Shown piece by piece: positions 26,686 to 34,797 of a stretch of DNA of 64,000 nt (position 1 is the first letter of the stretch; each line of letters opens with the position of its first letter). The notes below the pieces were generated by a model. That model was given only the letters and a program-made list of their open reading frames with translations, was not told where the DNA came from and ran no database searches. The position numbers and the translations under genes are program-made. The DNA is from Acidimicrobiales bacterium (lineage in GTDB: Bacteria; Actinomycetota; Acidimicrobiia; Acidimicrobiales; DATDAH01): contig JAEUJM010000011.1 of the NCBI GenBank assembly GCA_016794585.1, positions 62,001-126,000 of the forward strand, in the 5' to 3' direction.

Positions 26686-26936
26686 TCGCCGCCGCACTCG
26701 TGCTGCTCGCCATCGGCGGCGCCGGCTTCCTCGCCAAGCTGGTGATCGGCCCGACCCTGGCCGACCGGGTGGTGTCGCTCGACGGCCTCCTCACCATCGT
26801 GGTCACCGCCATGGCCGCCTGGGGCGCCTACACCGGCCGCAGCACCTACCTCACCGTCGGGGTGGTGGTGGCGCTGGTGGCCTTCCTCGGCACGTCGGCG
26901 TTCGCCCGCTTCATCGAGGGAGGCCGGCGCCGGTGA
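26682..26936 (+). CDS. mrpF: Na+/H+ antiporter subunit F (MrpF/MnhF)
   Basis: 84 residues and three helices, with the MnhF signature LVIGPTLADRVVSLDGLLT around residue 20. It starts with GTG overlapping the mrpE stop (GTGA) and ends in a GTGA overlap with mrpG. The size and the aspartate in the first loop are as in other MrpF proteins, which are implicated in the sodium path. Confidence 0.93.
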   Translation: MIAAALVLLAIGGAGFLAKLVIGPTLADRVVSLDGLLTIVVTAMAAWGAYTGRSTYLTVGVVVALVAFLGTSAFARFIEGGRRR

Positions 26937-27262
26937 GCGACGTCGTCGGGAGCTTCCTCATCCTGGTGGGGGCCGCCTTCGGCGCCCTGTCGGGCATCGG
27001 CCAGGTCCGCTTCAGCGACCTGATGACCCGCATGCACATCGCCACGAAGCCGGGCACGCTCGGCCTTCTCCTGGTGGCCACCGGGGCCATGTTCCACATC
27101 AACAGCGCCGGCGCCATCACCCTGCTCGTGCTCACCATCATCTTGCAGTTCGTCACCGCGCCCGTGTCGGCGCACCTGGTCGGCCGGGCCGCGCACCGCC
27201 ACGGCGACTGGGAGCGTGACGACGTCGTGATCGACCACCTGGCCGAGGACGACCAGCTCTGA
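26933..27262 (+). CDS. mrpG: Na+/H+ antiporter subunit G (MrpG/MnhG)
   Basis: 109 residues and three helices, with VRFSDLMTRMHIATKPGTLGLLL, the MnhG signature of conserved arginine, methionine and lysine. It is the last gene of the mrpABCDEFG operon. A short hydrophilic tail with acidic residues ends the protein. The stop is 10 bp from the end of the convergent glycan-related gene, with no obvious hairpin between them. Confidence 0.93.
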   Translation: MSDVVGSFLILVGAAFGALSGIGQVRFSDLMTRMHIATKPGTLGLLLVATGAMFHINSAGAITLLVLTIILQFVTAPVSAHLVGRAAHRHGDWERDDVVIDHLAEDDQL

Positions 27263-27271
27263 CCGGTCGGC

Positions 27272-29452
27272 TCAGCGGTCGTCGCCGAGCACCTCGTCCC
27301 ACCGCACCTGCACCTCGCCGGGCTCGGGCTGCTCGAACTCGTCGGTGTCGATGGCGAGACGGAGGGTCCCGTCGCCGCCCGGGTACGTGAGGCGGTAGGG
27401 GTACACCCCGAAGAAGTGGTCGACGGCGTAGAAGCCGTCGTGCTCCGGACGGGGCTCGACGAGGAACGAGGTGTCGGCGGGGTCGTCGGAGATGCGCTCG
27501 AGGTGGCGCAGCAGGGCGAGCACGTCCTCGCCGCCGCGGTGGGCGGCCCGCAATCCGATGACCTGGCCGACGACGCAGAGGGTGACGAGGCTGACCGCGA
27601 GGGCAAGGCCCACGGTGCGCAGGCGGTGCCACACCGTCAGGGCGATGCCCGTCAGCACCATGGCGGTGCCGACCGCCGAGGCCCCGTAGAGGCGGTTGGA
27701 CAGCCCGACGGTGTCCCCGGGGAGTAGCAGCGTGGTCACCAGGCCGAGGGCCATGACGGCCGTGCCGCTGAGGACGAGGGTGGGGCCCCGGTCCCGGCCG
27801 CGATCGCCCTGCCACCAGGCGACGAGGCAGCACACGATCCCGACCGCGACCCCGACCTCGAGCGCGCGCAGGAGGAGCCCGGACGTGTCGTCGGTCGACA
27901 GGAGACCCGAGGAGACGTGGCCGGCCCAGGTGTCCCAGGCGCTCGGCGGCCGCCACGCCACCGGATACTTGGGATGCTCGGCGATCCACCAGACCACGAG
28001 CCCCATCCCGCCCACCATGACCGCCCGGTGCCAGGGACGCAGCGAGCGCACGATCGGGAGCTCGGGGCGGGGCGGCGCCAGGGTTCCGCCCACCAGGACT
28101 GCGGCGGCGAAGCAGATCGGGATGGTGAACTCGTAGGCCAGCATCGAGGCCGCGAAAGCGAGCAGCGCGACCAGCCAGCGTCCCTTGGACACCAGCAGCA
28201 CGCCGACGCAACAGAGCGCCAGGGACACCACACCCTGGCTGGCCGCGGCCCACACGGTCAGGGCGCTGTGGTTGGCGGTGAGCACCCAGAGCCCGGCCAC
28301 CAGCACGGGGACCGGCGCCGGGAAGAAGCGGGCGAGCGCGTAGTAGAGCGCGAGGGCAGCAGCCAGGTTGAGCAGGGTCACCAGGGCGAACAGGACCAGG
28401 GGTCGCCCGTCGGCCAGCCCGAAGAGGGTGGTGAGCCAGGCCCACTTCACGGGCAGCTCGGTGCGGGTGAACTCCGGGACGGTGTGCAGCAGGCCGAGCT
28501 CCTGGTGGCGGTAGACCAGCAGCCAGTCGTCGAGGATGAGCCTCGGTCCCAGGACGGCGTAGTACAGCGCGCGGCCGGCCACGAGGGCCGACACGACCGC
28601 CGGCCCGAGCCACCGCCAGGGGAGCGCGGGCGGGGGCGCATCGCCGCCCGGCTGGGGCGACTCGTCGGGCCCGATGGTGACGCTCTCCGTGGTGCCGCTC
28701 TCGTCGGTGGCCGTGGCGCCGTTGCCCTCGCCGACGGGGGCGCCGACGGTGGCTGGGGCCCTGGTCGGCCCCCCGGCCAGGGCCGGGGCCCGCGTCCGCT
28801 CGAACCACCAGACCCCGACCACCGCCAGTCCGAGGAGCAGCCCGAGGAGCGCCCCGCGGCCCGTCGCCGGGAGCACGGGGCGGGCCACCGGGCAACAAGG
28901 CACCGCCGCCTCGGCGACCGGGCCGCCGGCGGGGCCGAGCTCGACGGTGTCCTCCGCAGCGCCGAGTCGGCCCTGGGCCACCTCGGCGTCGGCGCCGGTC
29001 GCGGCGTCGGCCTGCTCTCTCAGTGTCGGCAGCGCCTCCCGGGCCTCCGCCTGGGCCACCTCGACGCGCTGTTGGCCGAAGATGGCGGCCGCCGCGGTGG
29101 CGGCGTTCACGGCGAGGGCGGGGTCGTCGGCCTCGGCGGTGAAGCGCAGCACGTGGTCGTCGACCGCTTCGACGTCCAGCGAGTGGTCGTAGGTCAGCTC
29201 GGTCTCGACCGACCCGCGCACCCGGTCGCTCCCGGCGAAGGCGATCGCACCTGCCATGGCCTCGTCGGGGGCGAGCGCCGCGACCTCGGGGTCCCAGTGG
29301 GCACTGGGGAGGACGACGTCCATCGAGAAGTCCACGTGGCTGCGGTAGCGGTCGTCGGCCCGGGCGGCGTCGAGGGCGAACACGGCCGCCGTGACCACCA
29401 GGCAGGCGGCGACCACCACGATCGACGACCGGAGGTGCTGCCGCTCGGCCAC
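27272..29452 (-). CDS. membrane protein: Wzz-like N-terminal domain fused to polytopic GT-C-like domain
   Basis: 726 residues. The first 200 look like a chain-length determinant (Wzz/YveK): one helix (SSIVVVAACLVVTAAVFALD), a periplasmic part with ALAVNAATAAAAIF, a short coiled coil and a second helix near 205-225. After a linker rich in Gly, Thr and Pro, about 10-11 helices follow, with DDWLLVYRHQELG after the first. This resembles GT-C type membrane glycosyltransferases, in which an acidic DD/DE pair in the first loop is catalytic. The C-terminal 90 residues are soluble and acidic. A role in surface polysaccharide assembly is inferred. The start is GTG at 29452. Confidence 0.65.
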   Translation of the reverse strand: MAERQHLRSSIVVVAACLVVTAAVFALDAARADDRYRSHVDFSMDVVLPSAHWDPEVAALAPDEAMAGAIAFAGSDRVRGSVETELTYDHSLDVEAVDDHVLRFTAEADDPALAVNAATAAAAIFGQQRVEVAQAEAREALPTLREQADAATGADAEVAQGRLGAAEDTVELGPAGGPVAEAAVPCCPVARPVLPATGRGALLGLLLGLAVVGVWWFERTRAPALAGGPTRAPATVGAPVGEGNGATATDESGTTESVTIGPDESPQPGGDAPPPALPWRWLGPAVVSALVAGRALYYAVLGPRLILDDWLLVYRHQELGLLHTVPEFTRTELPVKWAWLTTLFGLADGRPLVLFALVTLLNLAAALALYYALARFFPAPVPVLVAGLWVLTANHSALTVWAAASQGVVSLALCCVGVLLVSKGRWLVALLAFAASMLAYEFTIPICFAAAVLVGGTLAPPRPELPIVRSLRPWHRAVMVGGMGLVVWWIAEHPKYPVAWRPPSAWDTWAGHVSSGLLSTDDTSGLLLRALEVGVAVGIVCCLVAWWQGDRGRDRGPTLVLSGTAVMALGLVTTLLLPGDTVGLSNRLYGASAVGTAMVLTGIALTVWHRLRTVGLALAVSLVTLCVVGQVIGLRAAHRGGEDVLALLRHLERISDDPADTSFLVEPRPEHDGFYAVDHFFGVYPYRLTYPGGDGTLRLAIDTDEFEQPEPGEVQVRWDEVLGDDR

Positions 29453-29568
29453 GGCGCTGGTCTAGCCCACGGGCGCCCCTCCCTGGGACGGACGTCAGCG
29501 GGATGTTACGAACTGTTTACGGAATGTCTGCTGTCCGGAGGCTGCCCGCTGCTAGCTTTGGTTAGCAG

Positions 29569-30204
29569 ATGAGCCGTTCCACCACCCTCGCCGCCGCCCG
29601 GAGCGCCGCCGTCCCTACGGGGGACGACGGGTTCGAGGCCGGCGTGTCGGGGATGGAGTTGCCCGAGTTCCTGCCCGACTCGTCGGGGCCCCAGGCGGTC
29701 GAGCGCACCTTCGCCTTCCTCGACCTCTGCGGGTTCACCGCCTTCACCGAGGCCGAGGGCGCCAAGCAGGCCGTGGAGGTGCTCGGCGAGTTCCGCACGT
29801 GCGCCCGCCAGCTCGCCGCCCGCCGAGGGGTGCGTATCGCCAAGTGGCTCGGCGACGGCGTGATGCTGGTGAGCACCGACCCCGGTCCCATGGTGGCCGC
29901 GGTCAGCGAGCTGCTGGCCCGCCTGGACGACTGCCCCCTGCCGGTGCGGGCGGGCATCGCCTCGGGTGAGTGCCTCCTGTTCGAGGGTGACGACTACATC
30001 GGTCGCCCCGTCAACCTCGCCGCCCGACTGAGCGACCAGGCCCGCCCCGGCCAGATCCTCGCCGACGGCGAGGTCGCCCTCATGGCGCCGGGCTGGGTCG
30101 AGGTGGTCGACCGGGGCACGCGGCGCATCAAGGGGTTCGGCCGGGTCCGTGACGTGCGCGAGGTGCGCATGGCCCACGGCGTCCGCCTCCCCGAAGCCGG
30201 CTGA
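29569..30204 (+). CDS. class III adenylate/guanylate cyclase domain protein
   Basis: 211 residues with a single cyclase domain from about 45 to 195. FLDLCGFTAFTE gives the first metal aspartate, KWLGDGVML the lysine-glycine-aspartate motif, VRAGIASGECL the following strand and GRPVNLAARLSD the transition-state Asn/Arg pair. All catalytic residues appear present, so an active cAMP (or cGMP) synthase is likely; the short N-terminus has no sensor domain. TAGCTT at 29553-29558 lies 10 bases before the ATG, with no ribosome site. GTTAC-N6-TTTAC at 29505-29520 is in phase with that -10 in the same way as the nitrogen operators. Confidence 0.87.
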   Translation: MSRSTTLAAARSAAVPTGDDGFEAGVSGMELPEFLPDSSGPQAVERTFAFLDLCGFTAFTEAEGAKQAVEVLGEFRTCARQLAARRGVRIAKWLGDGVMLVSTDPGPMVAAVSELLARLDDCPLPVRAGIASGECLLFEGDDYIGRPVNLAARLSDQARPGQILADGEVALMAPGWVEVVDRGTRRIKGFGRVRDVREVRMAHGVRLPEAG

Positions 30205-30247
30205 ACGCCGGCGGCGGCGCAGGATCTCTCTCGAGGGCCGTTCGGAT

Positions 30248-30751
30248 TCAGGCGTCGGCGAGGGCCTGCATGCGCTCGGTGAGGCCGTCGGCGCCGAGCG
30301 CACCGAGCACGACCTCGACGTCACCGCTGTCGTCGATGAAGGCGTAGGCAGGTTGGGAGGCCACGCCGTAGTCGGACCAGATCGCTCCATCGGCGTCGAC
30401 GACGTGGGTGAGGTCACCGGTGCCCGTGTCGGACAGGAAGTCCTCCATCTCCGGGACGTCGCCCCGGCCCGCCACGCCAATGATCTCGACGGACCCCTCG
30501 AGCGCAGCAGCCGATGCCACGACGTCGTCCGCCTCGCCACGACACGTCGTGCACCACGGCGCCCAGAACCACAGCACCGTGTCCTGCCCGTCGAAGGAGC
30601 TGGAGGCGAGCTCGCCACCTCCCAACGTGGGGGCGGTGAAGGGACCGGCCTCGTCTGAGCTGTCACCACCACCACCGCCACCACCGCATGCTGCGGCGCC
30701 CAAGGCGAGGGCGGCGACGAGGGCCAGCAGACGAAGGCGTGGAAGTCGCAC
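30248..30751 (-). CDS. thioredoxin-like (TlpA/ResA-type) exported protein
   Basis: About 167 residues. An N-terminal hydrophobic segment ends in LGAAAC followed by seven glycines, a lipoprotein-like signal although the residue three before the cysteine is not the usual leucine. The mature part is a redoxin fold with VLWFWAPWCTTCRGE (active-site CxxC), VEIIGVAGRGDV and the cis-proline region SQPAYAFID. Such proteins reduce or oxidise thiols outside the membrane, for example in cytochrome c maturation. The GTG at 30751 has AGCAGG close upstream; the start is only moderately certain. It converges on the cyclase gene with a 43-bp gap. Confidence 0.85.
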   Translation of the reverse strand: MRLPRLRLLALVAALALGAAACGGGGGGGDSSDEAGPFTAPTLGGGELASSSFDGQDTVLWFWAPWCTTCRGEADDVVASAAALEGSVEIIGVAGRGDVPEMEDFLSDTGTGDLTHVVDADGAIWSDYGVASQPAYAFIDDSGDVEVVLGALGADGLTERMQALADA

Positions 30752-30835
30752 CCTGCTGGGAACCCTGTCGGGCCAACGGGCATTCCCTGGCGCCAGGTTC
30801 GGAAGAAACGGCGCCGCCAGCGGGTTCGCTCCATC

Positions 30836-31573
30836 GTGACGAGCCTCCACCCGCTGCCCGAGACCTACGCCAGCACGCGCGACGCCCTCCAGCGGGTCGC
30901 CACCCACGTCCTCGCCCGGCGCCGCTTCGCGCTGAGCGGGAAGTTCGGCCTGCGGGCCACGCCGGGCGGCTTCGGGACCCCTGCGTGCGGGCCCGAGCAC
31001 GAGGTGGTCCGGGTCGCCGGCACCCACCTGGCGCGCGAGCGGACGGGTGACACCAACACGACCGCCGCGCTCGATCTCCGCAGCGCGACCTTGGCGGAAG
31101 CCGCCGCGCTGGTCGAGGTCGATCTGGACGCACCCTTCGAGGCCGGCCACGACACGCCGCCGGTCGGCGACGTCACGGCGCCACTGGCCGTCGATCCTGA
31201 CGCCGCCGCCGTCCTGGCCGAGTGGTACCGGCTCGGTTGGGGGGCGATCGATGCCGCCGTGGTCGGGCTCGGTGCTGACGCCACCCCGTCGGTCCTGCAG
31301 CTCTGGCCCGAGCACTTCGACGCCGGCGTCGATGTCGCCGCCGCGCCCGGGCGGCGGGTGAACCTGGGCGCCTCCCCTGGGGACGGCTTCAGCGCCCAGC
31401 CCTACCTGTACGTGGGGCCGTGGGACGCCGACCGCCCCGGCGACTCCTCCTACTGGAACGCGCCGTTCGGTGCGGTCCTCGCCTACGACGAGCTCCGCGC
31501 TGACCGGGCGTCGGCGGAGGCCGCCGTGGCCTTCCTGCTCCGCGGGGTGGGCTTGCTCGGTTCGGGCTTTTGA
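30836..31573 (+). CDS. conserved hypothetical protein
   Basis: 245 residues, soluble, no signal peptide or membrane helix. Long stretches such as RRRFALSGKFGLRATPGGFGTP, LWPEHFDAGVDV and PYLYVGPWDADRP...SYWNAPFGAVLAY look like a folded enzyme or ligand-binding protein. Similar proteins occur in many actinobacteria, but no function is known to me. It starts with GTG at 30836, divergent from the thioredoxin-like gene with an 84-bp gap, and converges on the epimerase gene. The tryptophan- and aspartate-rich middle could bind sugar or metal, but this is a guess. Confidence 0.72.
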   Translation: MTSLHPLPETYASTRDALQRVATHVLARRRFALSGKFGLRATPGGFGTPACGPEHEVVRVAGTHLARERTGDTNTTAALDLRSATLAEAAALVEVDLDAPFEAGHDTPPVGDVTAPLAVDPDAAAVLAEWYRLGWGAIDAAVVGLGADATPSVLQLWPEHFDAGVDVAAAPGRRVNLGASPGDGFSAQPYLYVGPWDADRPGDSSYWNAPFGAVLAYDELRADRASAEAAVAFLLRGVGLLGSGF

Positions 31574-31597
31574 TCGCAGCACTCGGATCCTTCCTCC

Positions 31598-32650
31598 TCA
31601 GCGCAGGGGCGCCGACGCGAATTCACGCATGCCGTCGTCGAAGCTGATGCCGGCGCGGTAGCCGAGCTCGGCGGCGGCCCGCTCCGGGGAGGCCACCACG
31701 TGGCGGACGTCGCCGAGCCGGTACCCGCCCACCACCTCGGGCTCGGGGGCGTCGTCGCCGAAGGCGGCACTGAGCGCGCCGGCCATCTCGCCGACGGTGT
31801 GGGGGGTGCCGCTGGCCACGTTGAACGCCCGCGACGGGGGCGCCGGCGCGGTGAGGGCGGCGAGGTTGGCGCGGGCCACGTCGTGGACGTGGACGAAGTC
31901 GCGGCGCTGCCCGCCGTCCTCGAACAGGCGGGGGGCCTCGCCGCGCTCGAGGGCGCTGCGGAAGATGCTCGCCACGCCCGCGTAGGGCGTGTCCCGGGGC
32001 ATCCGTGGGCCGTAGACGTTGTGGTACCGCAGGGCGATGGCCACGGTCCCCGGGTGCTCGCGCTCGTAACAGGCGACCAGGTGCTCCTGGTGCAGCTTGG
32101 TGGCGGCGTAGACGTTGCGGGGGTCCGCCGGGGCATCCTCGGGGACGGTCCGGGGGTCGAGGGCTCGGTCGCAGCGCGGGCAGCGGGGCTCCCAGGCGCC
32201 GGCGTCGAGGTCGTCGACCCGCCGCGGCGGTGCGGGCGTGGGCCCGTGGGTGGGGCAGGCGTAGCGGCCCTCGCCGTAGATCACCATCGAGCTGGCCAGG
32301 ACCAGGCGGCCCTGGAAGCCGTCGTCGTGCAGCGCCCGCAGGAGGCCCGCGGTGCCGAGGTCGTTGTGGCGGCAGTAGGTGGCCACGTCGGCGAAGTCGA
32401 CCCCGAGGCCGACCATGGCCGCCTGGTGGCTCACCAGCGTGCACCCCGCCGCCACCCGGCGCACGAGCTCGTGGTCGGCGCAGTCCCCCCACACGTACTC
32501 GGCCGCCGGGTTCAGGTAGTCGGGCGGAGCGGTGTGGGCGTCGGGCAGGCAGGCGTCGAGCACGACGACCTCATGGCCTTCGGCGACGAGGGCGTCGACG
32601 AGGTGTGACCCGATGAACCCGGCGCCGCCGGTGACGAGCACGCGCGTCAA
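31598..32650 (-). CDS. NAD-dependent sugar epimerase/dehydratase (SDR) with a cysteine-rich insertion
   Basis: 350 residues. A Rossmann fold starts VLVTGGAGFIGSHLVDAL, with the active-site SSMVIYGEGRY serine and the NVYAATKLHQE tyrosine-lysine pair. Between them sits an extra segment of about 45 residues with CPTHG and CPRC, likely a zinc ribbon, seen in some dTDP-sugar 4-epimerases. The later ALRYHNVYGPRMP and RDFVHVHDVARA are usual for UDP-glucose epimerase-like enzymes. It starts with TTG at 32650, overlapping the kinase stop as TTGA, so it is translated with the two-component system. A cell-surface sugar role is inferred. Confidence 0.88.
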   Translation of the reverse strand: MTRVLVTGGAGFIGSHLVDALVAEGHEVVVLDACLPDAHTAPPDYLNPAAEYVWGDCADHELVRRVAAGCTLVSHQAAMVGLGVDFADVATYCRHNDLGTAGLLRALHDDGFQGRLVLASSMVIYGEGRYACPTHGPTPAPPRRVDDLDAGAWEPRCPRCDRALDPRTVPEDAPADPRNVYAATKLHQEHLVACYEREHPGTVAIALRYHNVYGPRMPRDTPYAGVASIFRSALERGEAPRLFEDGGQRRDFVHVHDVARANLAALTAPAPPSRAFNVASGTPHTVGEMAGALSAAFGDDAPEPEVVGGYRLGDVRHVVASPERAAAELGYRAGISFDDGMREFASAPLR

Positions 32651-33894
32651 CGGGCCGCCACCCCGTCGCGGCCGTGCACCGGCAGGCGCACCACGAAGCG
32701 GGCGCCGCCGTCGACGTTCGACACGGTGATGTCGCCGTCGTGGGCGGTGACCAGGGCCCGGGCGATGGCCAGCCCCAGGCCGGCACCTCCGCCGGTGCCG
32801 GGGGTGCGGGCGGCGTCGCCCCGGAAGCCGGCGTCGAAGACCCGGTCGAGGTGGTCCTCGGGGATCCCGCCGCCGGTGTCGGCGACCGAGACGAGCGCGT
32901 CGGTGCCGTCCACGGTGGCCTCGACCACCACCGAGCCGTCGGCGGGGGTGTGGCGGACGGCGTTGGCCAGGATGTTCCGAAGCACGCGCACCAGCTCGGA
33001 CGGCGAGCCCTGCAACGCCATCCCGTCGCCAGGGAGGCGACCCTCGACGACCACCCCCTTGGCTTCGGCGACCGGTCGCACCCCGGCGATGGCGTCGGTC
33101 ACGAGCTCGTCCAGCGACACCCGCTCGCACTCGAGGCGCAGGACGCCGCTCTGGGCCCGGCTGAGCTCGAAGAGATCATCGATCAGCGCACCCAGGCGTT
33201 CGACCTCACGTCCGAGGGTGGCGTGGTAGCGGGTCACGGTGGCGGGGTCGTCCACGATGCCGTCCTCGAGGGCCTCGGCGATGGCGCGGATGCCGGCGAG
33301 GGGCGTGCGCAGGTCGTGGGAGACCCAGGCGATCAGCTCTCGACGCGAGTCCTCGAGGGCCTGTTCGCGCTGCCTGGCCTCGCACAGGCGGTGGGCGCTG
33401 GCGTCGAGCTCCTCGGCGAGGGCATCGAGCTCGGCCGAGCCGTACCCCCGTCCGCCCACGGCCAGGCGGTCGCCGTCGCCGAGCGCCTTGGCGGCTTGCA
33501 CGAGGGCCTCGCCCGAGCGGGCGACCCGGCTGCCCAGCACGAGGGCGGTGACGAGGGCCACCGTCCCTGCGCCGAGCAGCAGGATCACCAGGGCGGCTTC
33601 GTCGTGGGGCGAGAAGAACATCGCACGGGCGCCGAGGAAGGTGGCCAGCAGCGCCGCCGCCAGCGGGACCACGGCGACCAGGGTGATCTGCGTGGCGAAG
33701 GACCGGGTCCGCGACCGGCCCAACAGGATCGCGGCGACGCCGACGGCGACGAGCGCCGTGCCCGCGCCGAGGGCCAGGAGGGACGCGGCATCGGCGGCGC
33801 CCATGCCGGAGCGCACGCCGGTGATGAGTAGCGCGATGCCGCCGAGCACGGCGAGGCCGGCGGCCCAGCGATCGAGCGAGGCGGCCCGGGTCAT
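32647..33894 (-). CDS. sensor histidine kinase
   Basis: 415 residues. Four N-terminal helices (residues 1-135) with almost no external loop are followed by a HAMP-like segment. The HisKA dimerisation box is ELIAWVSHDLRTPLAGIRAI (histidine near 210), and the HATPase_c motifs are RVLRNILANAVRHTP (N box), VADTGGGIPEDHLDRVF (G1) and GTGGGAGLGLAIARAL (G2). The lack of a sensor loop suggests sensing within the membrane. It overlaps the regulator gene by ATGA upstream and the epimerase by TTGA downstream. Confidence 0.93.
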   Translation of the reverse strand: MTRAASLDRWAAGLAVLGGIALLITGVRSGMGAADAASLLALGAGTALVAVGVAAILLGRSRTRSFATQITLVAVVPLAAALLATFLGARAMFFSPHDEAALVILLLGAGTVALVTALVLGSRVARSGEALVQAAKALGDGDRLAVGGRGYGSAELDALAEELDASAHRLCEARQREQALEDSRRELIAWVSHDLRTPLAGIRAIAEALEDGIVDDPATVTRYHATLGREVERLGALIDDLFELSRAQSGVLRLECERVSLDELVTDAIAGVRPVAEAKGVVVEGRLPGDGMALQGSPSELVRVLRNILANAVRHTPADGSVVVEATVDGTDALVSVADTGGGIPEDHLDRVFDAGFRGDAARTPGTGGGAGLGLAIARALVTAHDGDITVSNVDGGARFVVRLPVHGRDGVAAR

Positions 33895-34655
33895 CCGTCC
33901 CACCGGTAGCCCACGCCCCAGACGGTGCGGATGAGCACAGGGGCCGAGGGGTCCTCCTCGATCTTCTCGCGCAGGCGGCGGACGTGGACGGTGACCGTGG
34001 ACGCGTCGCCGTAGGTGTAGCCCCACACGGCCTCGAGCAGCTCCTCGCGGGCGAACGCCTTCCCGGGGTGCGTGCAGAGGTGGGCGAGCAGGTCGAACTC
34101 CCGGGCGGTGAGTGACACCAGCTCAGGGTCCCCGCCGCGCCGGCGGGTCACCTGGCGGGCGGCGAGGTCGATGACGAGGGTGCCGGCTCGCACGATGGTG
34201 GCCCCCGCCGGGGGCAGCACCTGGCCGCCCGCCCGGCGCAGCACGGCGCGGACGCGGGCGACCAGCTCGCGGGGCGAGAAGGGCTTGGCCACGTAGTCGT
34301 CGGCGCCGAGCTCGAGGCCCAGGAGGCGGTCGGTCTCGTCGCCGCGGGCGGTCAGCATGATGATGGGCACCGGCAAGGTCTCGCGCAGGCGCCGGCACAC
34401 CTCGTAGCCGTCCATGCCGGGCAGCATCAGGTCGAGCACCACGAGGTCGGGCTCCTGATCGAGCGCCACGGCGAGGCCGACGGCGCCGTTCGACTCCCAC
34501 CTCGCCTCGAAGCCCTCCCGTTCGAGATAGCGCACGACGATCTCGGCCACGGTCGGATCGTCCTCGATCATCAGCACGGATGCCGTGGCGGTGGGATCGG
34601 GCTCGTCCGTGCGGTCCGACACGCCGGCGGCGGGGGCCGGTTCGGGGGTGCTCAC
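33891..34655 (-). CDS. OmpR/PhoB-type response regulator
   Basis: About 254 residues. The receiver domain has VLMIEDDPTVAEIV (acidic pair), LVVLDLMLPGMDGYEV (phospho-aspartate) and DDYVAKPFSPREL (lysine). The winged helix ends EEDPSAPVLIRTVWGVGYRW. A GTG at 34655 is chosen because TACCCT on the minus strand (34663-34668) lies exactly 7 bases before it, a leaderless start; a 25-residue disordered leader precedes the receiver. It forms a unit with the kinase and epimerase. The upstream region holds a 17-bp direct repeat that may be its own site. Confidence 0.93.
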   Translation of the reverse strand: MSTPEPAPAAGVSDRTDEPDPTATASVLMIEDDPTVAEIVVRYLEREGFEARWESNGAVGLAVALDQEPDLVVLDLMLPGMDGYEVCRRLRETLPVPIIMLTARGDETDRLLGLELGADDYVAKPFSPRELVARVRAVLRRAGGQVLPPAGATIVRAGTLVIDLAARQVTRRRGGDPELVSLTAREFDLLAHLCTHPGKAFAREELLEAVWGYTYGDASTVTVHVRRLREKIEEDPSAPVLIRTVWGVGYRWDG

Positions 34656-34706
34656 GCTCGCGAGGGTAGGACCGGTCCCCTGCGTGGGGGAGGGCGGGCG
34701 GCGGAT

Positions 34707-34751
34707 GTTTCGCGGCTCGTAAGACTCTCGGCGGGTTTCGCGGATCGTAAG
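34707..34751. promoter_or_regulatory. direct repeat in divergent promoter: GTTTCGCGG(C/A)TCGTAAG twice
   Basis: Two 17-bp copies at 34707-34723 and 34735-34751 differ at one base and start 28 bp apart. They lie between the response regulator and the glycosyltransferase operon. OmpR-type regulators bind direct repeats, so this is a candidate autoregulatory site controlling both directions. Confidence 0.5.
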
Positions 34752-34797
34752 GCGAACTCCGGCCTCGGGGCCGGGGCCCGTCGTTACGTTCCGCCGC

